Assembly (NCBI GenBank): GCA_027214385.1
Contig: JAPVXR010000021.1
Location: 1 to 40,791 of the forward strand
Direction of reading: 5' to 3'
From: Cryomorphaceae bacterium 1068
GTDB lineage: Bacteria > Bacteroidota > Bacteroidia > Flavobacteriales_D > Cryomorphaceae
Length of the DNA stretch: 40,791 nt
In this document: positions 10,390-18,983 of the stretch, one piece after another
Numbering within the stretch: the stretch's first letter is position 1
Layout of the letters: every line of letters starts with the position of its first letter
Translations under genes and position numbers: made by a program
The notes under the pieces: generated by a model
Database searches by the model: none
Seen by the model: only the letters and a program-made list of their open reading frames with translations
What the model was told of the DNA's origin: nothing

Positions 10390-11100
10390 CTATTTAGCCA
10401 CTTTCCATATCAAACCAACCTCCTTGCGGATTTCCATTTCGCTGGGATTCAGCGTAATCTCTTGACCTCCGTCTGACTTCATTTCAACCGCATCCATCGA
10501 TCGAAACCTTGGTTGAAACACATCGGGACCATCGCTCATGTATCCGTGGTTGACTTCCTCCAGCGCGACTATTTTTACTTCCAGGGCTTCCGCCAAAATA
10601 TCAGCTTTGTGCTCACCGTCCTTTACGGCTTTTGTCAAAGCTTCCTCCAGCAAGGTGGATTTTTGTGTTTCTGAAAGGCTGAAAGATAGGCTGTAGCCAA
10701 AATTGAAGGCTTCCTTCTTCAGGGTATTCACGACCGCATTCATGTTCTCTTGAGTATGTTCCAATTCGATGGATACTCGGATTGATCCCACATAACCGAG
10801 CAGCTGCTTGTCTTGATTCATATAGCGATACTCAGGGTTTATACTCATCGAGTTTGACTTGATATCATCTTCGTTGATGCCCGCTTTTACCAAGGCTGAG
10901 GTCAGTTCATTGAAGGTTTTTGTCAAGTCATTCGAAGTGGCTTCGTAAGTTTCCTTTTTGGCTTGCAGCGGAATGTTGACGTTCATCAAAGCAGGGATGG
11001 CTTTGACCGTTGCTTCACCTTTTACTCTTATGGTTGAGGTTTGCGCTTCTGCGAAAGCGAATAGGAAAAGGGCCGTGGAAAAGAGGAGTAGATTTTTCAT
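10390..11100 (-). CDS. SIMPL (DUF541) domain periplasmic protein
   Basis: This 236-residue exported protein has a signal peptide (ends FAEAQ, about residue 20) and one SIMPL domain: IRVKGEATVKAIPALMNV at the start, GYVGSIRVSIELEH in the middle, and a helical ALTKAVKDGEHKADILAEAL segment near 155-175. Family members (YggE-like, BP26) form ring oligomers in the periplasm or outer surface and are linked to oxidative stress, but a reaction is not known. The stop is directly adjacent to the stop of the convergent lipoprotein gene. It appears to be monocistronic. Confidence 0.88.
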   Translation of the reverse strand: MKNLLLFSTALFLFAFAEAQTSTIRVKGEATVKAIPALMNVNIPLQAKKETYEATSNDLTKTFNELTSALVKAGINEDDIKSNSMSINPEYRYMNQDKQLLGYVGSIRVSIELEHTQENMNAVVNTLKKEAFNFGYSLSFSLSETQKSTLLEEALTKAVKDGEHKADILAEALEVKIVALEEVNHGYMSDGPDVFQPRFRSMDAVEMKSDGGQEITLNPSEMEIRKEVGLIWKVAK

Positions 11101-11159
11101 GATTTAAATTTAGCTTGTTTTGTCAAAGGCTGTGCCGAAAGTTCCATGAATGTTTAGTA

Positions 11160-11198
11160 AAAAAAGAAAAGCCGTCCCACATCTGCGAGACAGCCTTC
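11160..11198 (-). terminator. Intrinsic terminator after trpB2
   Basis: Reading the minus strand, an imperfect stem GGCTGTCTCGC / TGGGACGGCT with G-U pairs and one bulge is followed by TTTTCTTTTT. It lies 25 nt past the trpB2 stop codon. Confidence 0.75.
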
Positions 11199-11222
11199 TT
11201 TTATTACTAACCAAAAACTAGT

Positions 11223-12554
11223 TTATAGCGCTCCTTGCTTTTCGTATTTGTGATTGACCAGTTCGCCGGCGAGGAATTTCTCGTAAGCCGACAGGTCGAA
11301 GTGACCGTGTCCGCAAAGGTTAAAGAGGATGGTCTTTTCTTCACCTGCCTCTTTTGCGGCATTGGCTTCCTCAATCACTTGAGCGATGGCATAAGTTGCC
11401 TCGGGAGCGGGGATGACCCCTTCAGCTTTGGCAAAAAGAACACCCGCTTTGAAGCATTCCAGCTGCTCTTTTGCTCTGGCCTCAATTAAGCCATCCTTCA
11501 AGAGTTGGCTTACCAATACGCCTGCTCCGTGATAGCGCAAACCACCGGCGTGAATTTCTGCCGGCACGAAATCATGTCCCAGTGTATACATGGGTAGGAG
11601 CGGAGTCATTCCAATGCTGTCACCAAAGTCGTATTTGAATTCACCTTGGGTTAATTTCGGGCAACTCGACGGCTCTACAGCGATGCATTTTATCTTTTTG
11701 CCATTTTGAAAATTGTACCGCAAGAACGGAAAGGCTATTCCCGCAAAGTTGGAGCCACCGCCAAATGGCGCAACGATTACATCTGGTTCATCTCCGGCTA
11801 TTTCAAATTGCTTCTCGGCTTCCAAGCCAATGATGGTTTGGTGCAACAATACGTGATTCAAGACACTACCAAGGGCGTACTTTGTTTCCTCATCCTGCAC
11901 AGCTCGCTCGATCGCTTCCGAAATGGCTATGCCCAAACTACCCGGGCTATCCGGGTCTTGAGCCAATATTTTCCGACCCGCTTCCGTACGGTCAGAAGGA
12001 GATGGATAGCAGTTTGCTCCGTAGGTATTCATCATCATTTTTCGGTAGGGCTTCTGCTGATAGCTCAACTTGACCATGTACACCTCGAGATCAATACCGA
12101 ATTTCTGACAGGCGTAGCTCAATGCACTTCCCCATTGACCGGCTCCCGTCTCTGTGGTTATCCGTTTTACGCCTTGCTTCATGTTGTAGTAAGCTTGTGG
12201 GATAGCCGTATTTGGCTTGTGTGATCCTGATGGGCTTCCTCCTTCGTATTTGTAGTAGATTTTGGCCGATGTGCCTAAGGCTTTTTCCAATCCGTGCGCT
12301 CTGAACAGCGGCGAAGGACGGTAGATTTTGTAAGCATCGAGCACCTCTTCGGGGATATCCACAAATCGGTCTGCACTTACTTCCTGTTTGATCAACTCCA
12401 TGGGGAATAGCGGTGCCAAGTCTTCGGGCCCCATGGGTTCTTTCGTACCCGGATGAAGAGGGGGCATGGGTTTATTCGGCATATCCGCCATGATATTGTA
12501 CCATGCTCTCGGCATCTGTGCTTCTTCTAAAAGGAATTTGTGTTGTTTCATCAT
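11223..12554 (-). CDS. trpB2: TrpB2-type tryptophan synthase beta chain
   Basis: This 443-residue PLP enzyme condenses indole with serine to give tryptophan. It is the TrpB2 (TrpB-like) class, longer at the N-terminus than TrpB1, which works with TrpA. Key features are the PLP-lysine motif GSHKPN (K113), the ETGAGQWG loop (135-142) with the catalytic Glu, a phosphate-binding GGGSNFAG block about 265, and the C-terminal LCGHGHFD motif characteristic of this class. The gene is alone, between convergent-side terminators. Its 5' leader contains a Trp-codon-rich peptide and a terminator, which strongly suggests that expression is attenuated by charged tRNA-Trp and therefore that the enzyme really serves tryptophan supply. 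Confidence 0.95.
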   Translation of the reverse strand: MMKQHKFLLEEAQMPRAWYNIMADMPNKPMPPLHPGTKEPMGPEDLAPLFPMELIKQEVSADRFVDIPEEVLDAYKIYRPSPLFRAHGLEKALGTSAKIYYKYEGGSPSGSHKPNTAIPQAYYNMKQGVKRITTETGAGQWGSALSYACQKFGIDLEVYMVKLSYQQKPYRKMMMNTYGANCYPSPSDRTEAGRKILAQDPDSPGSLGIAISEAIERAVQDEETKYALGSVLNHVLLHQTIIGLEAEKQFEIAGDEPDVIVAPFGGGSNFAGIAFPFLRYNFQNGKKIKCIAVEPSSCPKLTQGEFKYDFGDSIGMTPLLPMYTLGHDFVPAEIHAGGLRYHGAGVLVSQLLKDGLIEARAKEQLECFKAGVLFAKAEGVIPAPEATYAIAQVIEEANAAKEAGEEKTILFNLCGHGHFDLSAYEKFLAGELVNHKYEKQGAL

Positions 12555-12577
12555 TTCTGTTTTTTGATTTTTAGCAA

Positions 12578-12608
12578 TAAAAAAAGCCCGCTGCGGATGC
12601 AGCGGGCT
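12578..12608 (-). terminator. Attenuator terminator in the trpB2 leader
   Basis: On the minus strand a perfect 10-bp stem, AGCCCGCTGC / GCAGCGGGCT (12599-12608 and 12585-12594, loop ATCC), is followed by a run of eight Ts. It sits 24 nt upstream of the trpB2 start codon and 27 nt downstream of the leader peptide stop. It therefore interrupts the leader rather than ending a gene, the expected position for an attenuator. Confidence 0.88.
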
Positions 12609-12634
12609 CTGTTGTATAAGACTGTTGTTTGTTG

Positions 12635-12718
12635 TTACGTCAAATTACAAGCATAGAATGGCTGCACGGATCGATCCATGTGCCACCACCAAAAATTTGT
12701 GCTTGTTGAAAAATTCAT
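12635..12718 (-). CDS. trpL: Tryptophan leader peptide (attenuation)
   Basis: This is a 27-codon ORF, too short for normal gene callers, upstream of trpB2. It begins ATG at 12718 (MNFSTSTNF), then has three consecutive TGG codons (12683-12691, residues 10-12), then [15 protein letters not shown] and TAA at 12635. Directly after the Trp codons the RNA can form a hairpin (12664-12683, GCAC AT GGAT / ATCC GTGC), a plausible pause structure. A GCAGC segment at 12661-12665 could pair with the 5' arm of the terminator as an anti-terminator. Ribosome stalling at WWW when Trp is scarce would favour read-through into trpB2. The coding and terminator elements are seen; the switching is inferred from classical trp attenuation. 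Confidence 0.85.
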   Translation of the reverse strand: MNFSTSTNFWWWHMDRSVQPFYACNLT

Positions 12719-13814
12719 ACTGCAAAGTAAGCGGATAGTTTTCTTACTTTCAAAGCATCATCTCAAAAAATATTTTGAGATACTAATTCAGAAGGTCATT
12801 AATCATCTAGACATTAACACATTACGGCGATCAATTTTTTATTGGTTCATTCTTGGACTTGCAATTGCCCTTTCGGGATGCTCGGCCACCACCATTTACA
12901 ATTCAAAAGTGAAGGGTTTTTGCTTGGAATCTCCGCCGATGAAAGTGGAGCAGAGTCAGTTCAGAGAAATCGCTGACGCCAATGCAAAATGGGTGGCTGT
13001 TATTCCTTACGGATACACTTCGCCAGGAGAGTCTCGAGTGGTTTATGATTCGGAATTTCAATGGTGGGGCGAACGCTTTGACGGTGCCGCAGAGATGATC
13101 CAATCTGCAAAATCTGAAGGTCTAAAAGTCATGTTAAAGCCCCAAGTCTGGATCCCTCGAATGTGGGTAGGAGATTTCTATCCTGATGACATGAAAGTGT
13201 GGGAGAAATCAATGACTGAATTCACCCTTGATTTTGCAAAATTGGCAGACAGCCTCGGAGTTGAAATATTCTGTTTAGCCACAGAATACAAAAGACTCAC
13301 GATTGAAAATCCAAGTTATTTCGAAGGCTTGATAGCCGAGATTAGAAATGTGTATGACGGTCAAATTACTTATGCGGCCAATTGGGATGAATACGCTTCC
13401 ATCACCTTTTGGGATAAACTGGATTTCATTGGTGTCAACGCATACTTTCCTTTATCAGTGAAAGAAGTCCCAACAGAAGAGGAGTTAAGAACAGCTTGGA
13501 GTGAGATCAGTGTTGAGCTTTCTACCGTTAGCCTGACAGTCCAAAAGCCCATTCTATTTACTGAATTCGGTTATCGAAGTATTCAAAAGACTGCCGAAAA
13601 ACCATGGGAGCATGGAAGAGCCGAATATGAACCTGTAGCGCAGTCAACGGCTTTTGATGCCTTATTCAGTTCGGTGTGGAGAGAGCCCTGGATGGCAGGT
13701 GGGTTTATATGGAAATGGCGCTTTTTTGAAGAGGCGGGTGGTCATGGTGATGCCTCCTATACACCTCAAGGAAAGCCGGCTATGAAAGTAATCGAAGAGG
13801 TTTTTGCGGATTAG
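12678..13814 (+). CDS. GH113-like TIM-barrel lipoprotein
   Basis: This 378-codon frame encodes a probable (beta/alpha)8 glycosidase resembling the GH113 (beta-mannanase-like) family. Visible elements are VKGFCLESPP, WVAVIPYGYT, MLKPQVWIPRMW, EIFCLATEY (acid/base region), DFIGVNAYFPL, ILFTEFGYRS with the likely nucleophile Glu, and AGGFIWKWRF near the end. A lipoprotein-type signal (FILGLAIALSGC) appears only at about residues 58-70, so the first 50 residues, which overlap the trp leader antisense, are unlikely to be translated. No in-frame ATG, GTG or TTG lies close before the signal, so the true start is unresolved and the 5' end may be damaged. It would act on polysaccharide at the cell surface; the linkage is inference. 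Confidence 0.75.
   Translation: MCHHQKFVLVEKFILQSKRIVFLLSKHHLKKYFEILIQKVINHLDINTLRRSIFYWFILGLAIALSGCSATTIYNSKVKGFCLESPPMKVEQSQFREIADANAKWVAVIPYGYTSPGESRVVYDSEFQWWGERFDGAAEMIQSAKSEGLKVMLKPQVWIPRMWVGDFYPDDMKVWEKSMTEFTLDFAKLADSLGVEIFCLATEYKRLTIENPSYFEGLIAEIRNVYDGQITYAANWDEYASITFWDKLDFIGVNAYFPLSVKEVPTEEELRTAWSEISVELSTVSLTVQKPILFTEFGYRSIQKTAEKPWEHGRAEYEPVAQSTAFDALFSSVWREPWMAGGFIWKWRFFEEAGGHGDASYTPQGKPAMKVIEEVFAD
12723..12754 (-). promoter_or_regulatory. Putative promoter of the trp leader
   Basis: On the minus strand TTTG (12751-12754) is followed after 20 bp by TTACTTTG (12723-12730), close to the Bacteroidota -33/-7 pair. Only four bases separate the -7 element from the leader-peptide ATG (12718), so the transcript would start at or next to the AUG. 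Confidence 0.6.
12761..12780. promoter_or_regulatory. Perfect inverted repeat upstream of the trp promoter
   Basis: TCTCAAAA AATA TTTTGAGA is a perfect 8-bp dyad with a 4-bp centre, lying 6 bp upstream of the -33 element of the trp leader promoter. It could be an operator. It also lies inside the N-terminal region of the opposing GH113-like gene, so it may have no regulatory role. Confidence 0.4.
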
Positions 13815-13815
13815 T

Positions 13816-14889
13816 TTATTCGATAAGACCGAGATCTTTAGCCCTTTTTTCCCACCTGTTTCTGGCATATTTCCTGAGGTCTTCAACGGAGTCCGATTCA
13901 TCGGTAAACTCCATTCCGAAGAGTGTCTCGAAAATATCCTCAAGTGTGATCAATCCTCTGAGGCTTCCATGTTCATCTACCACTACAGCCATGTGGCCTC
14001 GCTTTTTGTTCAATGAGTGAAACGCCGCTCGTAAAGTCAGGCTGTCAGGCAGGACCACGATTTCACGTTTGATATCATTGATCGATTTCTCACCGTTATT
14101 TTCAACCAACTCAGTAAGCAGATCGTCTTTCAAGACCATTCCTGAAATGTGGTCGCGGTTTTCGACGTATACAGGAAAGCGTGAAAAGGTTTTAAAACCA
14201 GTTGTTTTGTAAAAATCAGAAAGCTTATCCGATTCATTGGCCATGACCATTACGGTTCGTGGGGTCATTACATCCTCCACGGTTAACTCGTCAAAGGCCA
14301 GCACATTCTTAATCAAGATATGATCTGTTTGCTCGATTTCTCCGCTTTCCTCTACAGCATCGGCCATGGCTTCAAAATCTCCTCGGCTAAACACGCTCTT
14401 CTTCCCGCCTTTATTCAGCGACTTTGTGATGAGCTTACTTAGCCAAACAAAGGGTGATAGAATGTAGATAAGAGCATTCACTGATTTTGCTGTAAAGCCT
14501 GCCAGTGAGCGCCAATTGTTGGCACCGAGGGTTTTGGGAATAATTTCAGAAAGCAAGAGAATGGCGAGGGTCATGATCGAAGCGATGATGGACTCATAGC
14601 TCAAACCAAATCCGAAAACGCTAAAGCTGTTGTCGCCATAAAGCTCACCTGCTTGGGCACCTACACCGATGGCACCAACAGTGTGCGCAATCGTATTGAG
14701 CGTGAGGATGGCTGATAATGGTTTGTCAATGTCCTCCTTCAGTTCAGAAATTAACTCACCTACTGAGGGATTTTCGGTTTTGCTTCGCCTCACAAATGAA
14801 GGTGTAATGCTCAGTAATACCGCCTCCCAGATAGAGCAGAGAAATGAAATGATGATAGATAAGAGAAAAAAGGTGATCAAAAGTCCCAT
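13816..14889 (-). CDS. CNNM/CorC-HlyC family membrane protein (DUF21 and CBS pair)
   Basis: This 357-residue inner-membrane protein starts with a DUF21/CNNM transmembrane domain (about 1-150, with four hydrophobic segments and the SEIIPKTLGA motif typical of the family). A CBS-pair domain follows (about 200-335; DVMTPRTVMVMA, FSRFPVYVE, GHMAVVVDEHGSLRGLITLEDI). Relatives transport or regulate Mg2+ or Co2+, or are annotated hemolysins. The C-terminal CorC/HlyC domain often found after the CBS pair is absent. The stop is 1 nt from the convergent GH113-like stop. Confidence 0.9.
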   Translation of the reverse strand: MGLLITFFLLSIIISFLCSIWEAVLLSITPSFVRRSKTENPSVGELISELKEDIDKPLSAILTLNTIAHTVGAIGVGAQAGELYGDNSFSVFGFGLSYESIIASIMTLAILLLSEIIPKTLGANNWRSLAGFTAKSVNALIYILSPFVWLSKLITKSLNKGGKKSVFSRGDFEAMADAVEESGEIEQTDHILIKNVLAFDELTVEDVMTPRTVMVMANESDKLSDFYKTTGFKTFSRFPVYVENRDHISGMVLKDDLLTELVENNGEKSINDIKREIVVLPDSLTLRAAFHSLNKKRGHMAVVVDEHGSLRGLITLEDIFETLFGMEFTDESDSVEDLRKYARNRWEKRAKDLGLIE

Positions 14890-14943
14890 GTGCCGAAGAT
14901 AGAGATTCAGTTTTCACTTCAATAGGCAATCGAGAATTATCAA

Positions 14944-15435
14944 TTAAGACTCGACCTCAGGGACCATCGATTTCAAACTTCGCCAAAATACTTCGTCGGT
15001 AGGCTGCCCGCCTTGCTCTAATGCCAAGAACACTTCGAGCTCTCGCGAATCGGAATATGTTTTTGAGCCCTTGATCATTTCAGGATCGAAAGATTTCAAG
15101 TCGGCTGTGCCTTCGGCAATGCTTCTGATCTGATCTGGATTGGAAAAACTAAACTCCGGATGATCGATCGTAAGTTGAATCATTTCCGCTTTCTTCTCAC
15201 CGAAATGCATGACTCGAATCATCTTCTTGCTGATCATTCTAACGTATTGGATCTTAGCAAGAATCTTTTCCCAAACGATGTCTGAAAATACTTCGATCAT
15301 TTCGCCGGCAAGAGTTGGATCGGCTTGTTTGATCATAACCCAGTCATCGGCAGTAACGGAATTGGCAGCGAGGAAGTGTACGAAATCTTCTCGTAAGTCT
15401 TCAAGTTCGTTAAGGTTAAGCTTGCGGTATTTCAC
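14944..15435 (-). CDS. Small conserved Bacteroidota protein, unknown function
   Basis: This is a 163-residue soluble acidic protein with no signal peptide or membrane segment. The N-terminal half (MKYRKLNLNELEDLREDFVHFLAANSV) is helical. The central FGEKKAEMIQLTIDHPEFSF block and a C-terminal SKTYSDSRELEVFLALEQGG segment look conserved. I believe it matches a Bacteroidota domain of unknown function (DUF6495-like), but this rests on recall. It lies 54 nt upstream of the CNNM gene on the same strand and may share its transcript. Confidence 0.7.
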   Translation of the reverse strand: MKYRKLNLNELEDLREDFVHFLAANSVTADDWVMIKQADPTLAGEMIEVFSDIVWEKILAKIQYVRMISKKMIRVMHFGEKKAEMIQLTIDHPEFSFSNPDQIRSIAEGTADLKSFDPEMIKGSKTYSDSRELEVFLALEQGGQPTDEVFWRSLKSMVPEVES

Positions 15436-15649
15436 AGTTTGGCTTGATTTTTTGGAAGGTGCAAAAGTAGGGATTTAGATGGAGGTAGGTATATGCCGTA
15501 CAGGGTATCAGCCCCCAAAATTTGAGAATCGAATAATGTCAGCTTTATACTAGAAGGGTATCTAGAAGCTAAGATTAAAAGGCTTATATTTAGAATGAAT
15601 GTTTTTGAAGATAATTCTTCGAAAAGGCACTCTACTAAAACTACTCACT

Positions 15650-16930
15650 ATGCTCAGAAAAATCCCTACTATCGGGTTCATTGCACTCTTATTGTTATCG
15701 TGCTCAAAAGACGATGATGCTACCTGCAACGACGGTAAACAAAATGGAAATGAAACAGGTATTGATTGCGGAGGTGATTGTACTCCGTGTTCATTCGATG
15801 GAAATCTGGATGGGCTCGCCCAGAAGGGTCCATTTCTTAATGGTTCATCAGTAACATATTCTGAATTGAATGCTTCGCTAGGCTTGACAGGGAGAACCTT
15901 CGTCACTCAGATCTTGGATAATACGGGATATTTTCAATTGGATAATTTATCACTGGAAAGTGACTTTGGTAATATCAGGGTAGATGGATTCTATTTCAAC
16001 GAAGTGTGTGGAACGAATTCCGAGTCGCAGATTACCCTTAACAGCATTGTCAATATGAACGACGTATCAAGCGCAAATGTGAACGTATTGACGCATCTAG
16101 AGAAGGGCAGGGTAGAGTACTTGCTCGATCAAGGTTCTGCTTATGCAGTTGCTAAAGCACAAGCGCAGGAAGAAGTTCTGAGTATTTTTGAGATACAGCT
16201 TCCCGATGGACTACCTAGTTCCGAAAACCTCAATATTGCAAACAGTGAAGAGGGTGATGCTATTCTAATTGCTGTTTCGTCCATTTTGCAAGGGCACCGC
16301 TCGGAAGCTGACTTTTCGCTATTGATGGCTGATATTCTTTCTGACATAAGAGAGGATGGAGTTCTGGATAATCAGTCAATCGGAGCTGACTTAATTGCTC
16401 ATGCTACGCTTCTCGATACCGCTGCTATCAAAGAAAATCTCGAGGCGTGGTATAGCGACAACGATATGAATATTGATGTGCCTTTTTTTGGAAACTATAT
16501 CTCTGATTTTTTGGCGAATAGTGCTTTTACTCCATCAGAAGAGGACCATCCTTACGAGTATCCCGAAAATGGGATGAACGGTGTAAACCTTCTTAGTGGA
16601 AATTCTTTCGACGTGAAACGAGATGATTATTACAGTCTTGCTGTTGAATTTGAATTGAACTGCGCAGAACTAAAGTTGATTCTCAAAGGTGGAGATGCAA
16701 ACTGTAATGGATGCTGGTTTATTACACTTGGAACAGGATATCAAGGTTGGGATGTAGGGTCTTACAATGAATCTACTGAAATACAAACGTTTACGACGAG
16801 CTCAGGCTATTCCGATATCAAGCTGAGTATCACAGATTATATAGATACAGGAGATGTCATTGAAATCGAGGTATATGAAGGTTCAGGAAGTATTCCTACC
16901 CGAACAATTCAATTAACCGTCGTTGATTAG
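15650..16930 (+). CDS. Exported lipoprotein with Cys-rich N-terminal motif
   Basis: This 426-residue lipoprotein starts at ATG 15650 (MLRKIPTIGFIALLLLSC, Cys18 after LLLS); the longer frame to 15599 adds 17 residues before a good signal. Residues about 26-46 carry CNDGKQNG-ETGIDCGG-C-PC, a Cys/Gly motif shared by many Bacteroidota and myxobacterial surface proteins. The rest is acidic. It begins with a DGLAQKGPFLNGSSVTYSEL segment, seen in proteins with a carboxypeptidase-regulatory-like beta domain, and has a C-terminal beta-rich domain (ILKGGDANCNGCWF). No catalytic motif is recognised. It is probably surface-exposed and monocistronic, with an unknown role. Confidence 0.75.
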   Translation: MLRKIPTIGFIALLLLSCSKDDDATCNDGKQNGNETGIDCGGDCTPCSFDGNLDGLAQKGPFLNGSSVTYSELNASLGLTGRTFVTQILDNTGYFQLDNLSLESDFGNIRVDGFYFNEVCGTNSESQITLNSIVNMNDVSSANVNVLTHLEKGRVEYLLDQGSAYAVAKAQAQEEVLSIFEIQLPDGLPSSENLNIANSEEGDAILIAVSSILQGHRSEADFSLLMADILSDIREDGVLDNQSIGADLIAHATLLDTAAIKENLEAWYSDNDMNIDVPFFGNYISDFLANSAFTPSEEDHPYEYPENGMNGVNLLSGNSFDVKRDDYYSLAVEFELNCAELKLILKGGDANCNGCWFITLGTGYQGWDVGSYNESTEIQTFTTSSGYSDIKLSITDYIDTGDVIEIEVYEGSGSIPTRTIQLTVVD

Positions 16931-16979
16931 ATTTCTTGCATTTAAATTCTTAAAAGATAGATATTGGGCTTAAAGGGCA

Positions 16980-18983
16980 TCACTTCGTTTCGGAAAAAGC
17001 ACTTTTGACTGCAGAGTAGCTTGTTTTCCTATTCCCGTAGTAATCAATCACACTCCAACTCGGTCCGGGCCAGCAATCATTGAGTTGCCAAAACAGTGTG
17101 CCCATGCAGTGCGGTCGTTTATTCATGTGTGCTTCGATGGCCATTTCCAAACCCAAGGCTTGGGTTTTCTGACTGAGATCCACGAATTCTTCAAAGCTCT
17201 GTGGCGGATCATAGTATTGCTCAATGTGTTCTGTAATCAACCCATTGCCGATGTAGCTTTTTTGGCGATGGCTCATTAGGGGTGAGTCGAGTCTCAAGCT
17301 CGAATCAGCCATCACGGTTTTTAACGTCGACATTTCCGGATAGGACTGAAATCCATATTCAACCATGAATCGGCCTACGTTATTTTCGAATTCCTCAAAC
17401 GGTTCACGACCGTGCCATACACCCCAGTAGTGCATGGAGCTGTGGTTGAAGTTTTCTGCTGTTCCCCAATTGCTGAGTGGTGAGGTGCTCGTGTAAGATG
17501 CACTGGGATGGTATTCGGCTACCAATTCGGGAATGAGTTTTTGAAAAATGGAAACGTAGTTGTTCCAAATCTCAATGGAATCTTGTTCGGAATAGCCGTA
17601 TTGCTCTTGCCAACCCCAGTTCTCCCAAGCCACTTCAATCTCATTATTGCCACACCACAATGCGATACATGGGTGGGAGCGAAGCCGCACGATATTATCC
17701 ACAACTTCCTTAGCGACATTCTCCTTAAAGCCATCATCATCGGGATAGAGACTGCCCGCAAACATAAAATCTTGCCATACCAAGATTCCATTTTGATCGC
17801 ATAGATCATAAAAAAGGTCTTGCTCGTAAATTCCGCCGCCCCAAACGCGAAGCATATTCATATTGGCTTCTTTGGCGGCAGCTATGAGGGCTTGGTATTT
17901 TTCGGGAGTCACGCGCGACAGAAAAACATCCTGAGGAATGTAGTTTGCTCCCTTCATAAAAATGGGTTTGCCGTTCAGTTTAAAATAGAATGAGGTCCCA
18001 ATGCTATCAGGTTTATCGATCAACTCAATTTTTCGGACGCCGTATGTATCGGTAGTTGAATCCAAAACAGTCTTATCAATTCGCAGCTTTATTTTCTGTG
18101 AGTAGAGATTCGGTTGGCCATGTCCATTCGTCCACCAGAGTTTCGGCCGATGAATATCAAAGTCATGGACAATGGTATTTGTACCTACTTTCAGGTTGAC
18201 GATCTTCGTTTTTTGTTTTAATAAAATCTCGTAGATGCCAGCAACGGAAGCTTCTAATTCAATTACTGTGCGCATATGTGCTACTTCTCGATTTGCCGAT
18301 AGTGCTCTTGTGAAGGCATTCTTGATTCTGACTTTGTTCCAAGTCACCAGTTTTATGTCTTTCCAAATACCCGATGTAACAAAGCGAGGCCCCCAATCCC
18401 AACCAAAGTGGTACGCGGCTTTTCGGGAAAAGGCGGCTACTTTTACAGGAATGTCATCGGATTCATTTCCTGAAGGAAGTTGATGGCGATAGTCTGATAC
18501 GAGTTCTCGATTGTGGTTGACGGGCGATTCAAAGACGATCCGCAATTCGTTCATACCTTTTTTGAGATAAGACTTGGCATTTACCCGCCATGTGCGGAAC
18601 ATATTGTCAGCCTTGAGTATTGTCTCTCCATTCAGGAAAACCTCGGCATCGGTATCTAGTCCTTCAAAGACGAGTTCTATGTTTTCGTTTTTTAGTGTTT
18701 TAGATGATACGCTAAACTCAGTTTTGTAGATCCAGTTCTCTTCTTCAATCCATCGCTGTTTCAACTCATTGTCTTGCCAAAATGGATCTTCGATGATGTC
18801 GTTAGCAAGCAAGTCGAGGTGAACCTGACCGGGCACATTTGCCAACCGAAAGGCAGAATCTCCTTCTTGGCTGAATTCCCAATTCTCGTGAAGGGTGCGC
18901 TCCGAGCGAATGAGTTCTTTGGTACTGAGTTTACATGCGCTAATCGATACCAGAAGAAATACAAGAATTAATAATCTCATCAA
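16980..18983 (-). CDS. GH2 beta-mannosidase lipoprotein
   Basis: This 667-residue enzyme removes terminal beta-1,4-mannose. A lipoprotein signal (MMRLLILVFLLVSISAC, Cys17) implies periplasmic or surface location. It has the GH2 sugar-binding domain (about 25-215, with HFGWDWGPRF typical of beta-mannosidases), an immunoglobulin-like domain (215-320), and the catalytic barrel. The acid/base is E448 in CGNNEIE, the nucleophile is E542 in VEYGFQSYPE, and GTLFWQLNDCWPGPSWS lies near the end. The protein stops just after the barrel, whereas full-length beta-mannosidases (about 800-870 aa) have one or two extra beta domains; this shorter form may be natural. The start overlaps the cutC stop by 4 nt (ATGA), so translation is likely coupled. 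Confidence 0.92.
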   Translation of the reverse strand: MMRLLILVFLLVSISACKLSTKELIRSERTLHENWEFSQEGDSAFRLANVPGQVHLDLLANDIIEDPFWQDNELKQRWIEEENWIYKTEFSVSSKTLKNENIELVFEGLDTDAEVFLNGETILKADNMFRTWRVNAKSYLKKGMNELRIVFESPVNHNRELVSDYRHQLPSGNESDDIPVKVAAFSRKAAYHFGWDWGPRFVTSGIWKDIKLVTWNKVRIKNAFTRALSANREVAHMRTVIELEASVAGIYEILLKQKTKIVNLKVGTNTIVHDFDIHRPKLWWTNGHGQPNLYSQKIKLRIDKTVLDSTTDTYGVRKIELIDKPDSIGTSFYFKLNGKPIFMKGANYIPQDVFLSRVTPEKYQALIAAAKEANMNMLRVWGGGIYEQDLFYDLCDQNGILVWQDFMFAGSLYPDDDGFKENVAKEVVDNIVRLRSHPCIALWCGNNEIEVAWENWGWQEQYGYSEQDSIEIWNNYVSIFQKLIPELVAEYHPSASYTSTSPLSNWGTAENFNHSSMHYWGVWHGREPFEEFENNVGRFMVEYGFQSYPEMSTLKTVMADSSLRLDSPLMSHRQKSYIGNGLITEHIEQYYDPPQSFEEFVDLSQKTQALGLEMAIEAHMNKRPHCMGTLFWQLNDCWPGPSWSVIDYYGNRKTSYSAVKSAFSETK

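Noticed and set aside
11706-12224. 172-codon plus-strand ORF
   Set aside because: It lies antisense inside trpB2, has no family features, and reads as a shadow frame of a well-conserved enzyme gene.
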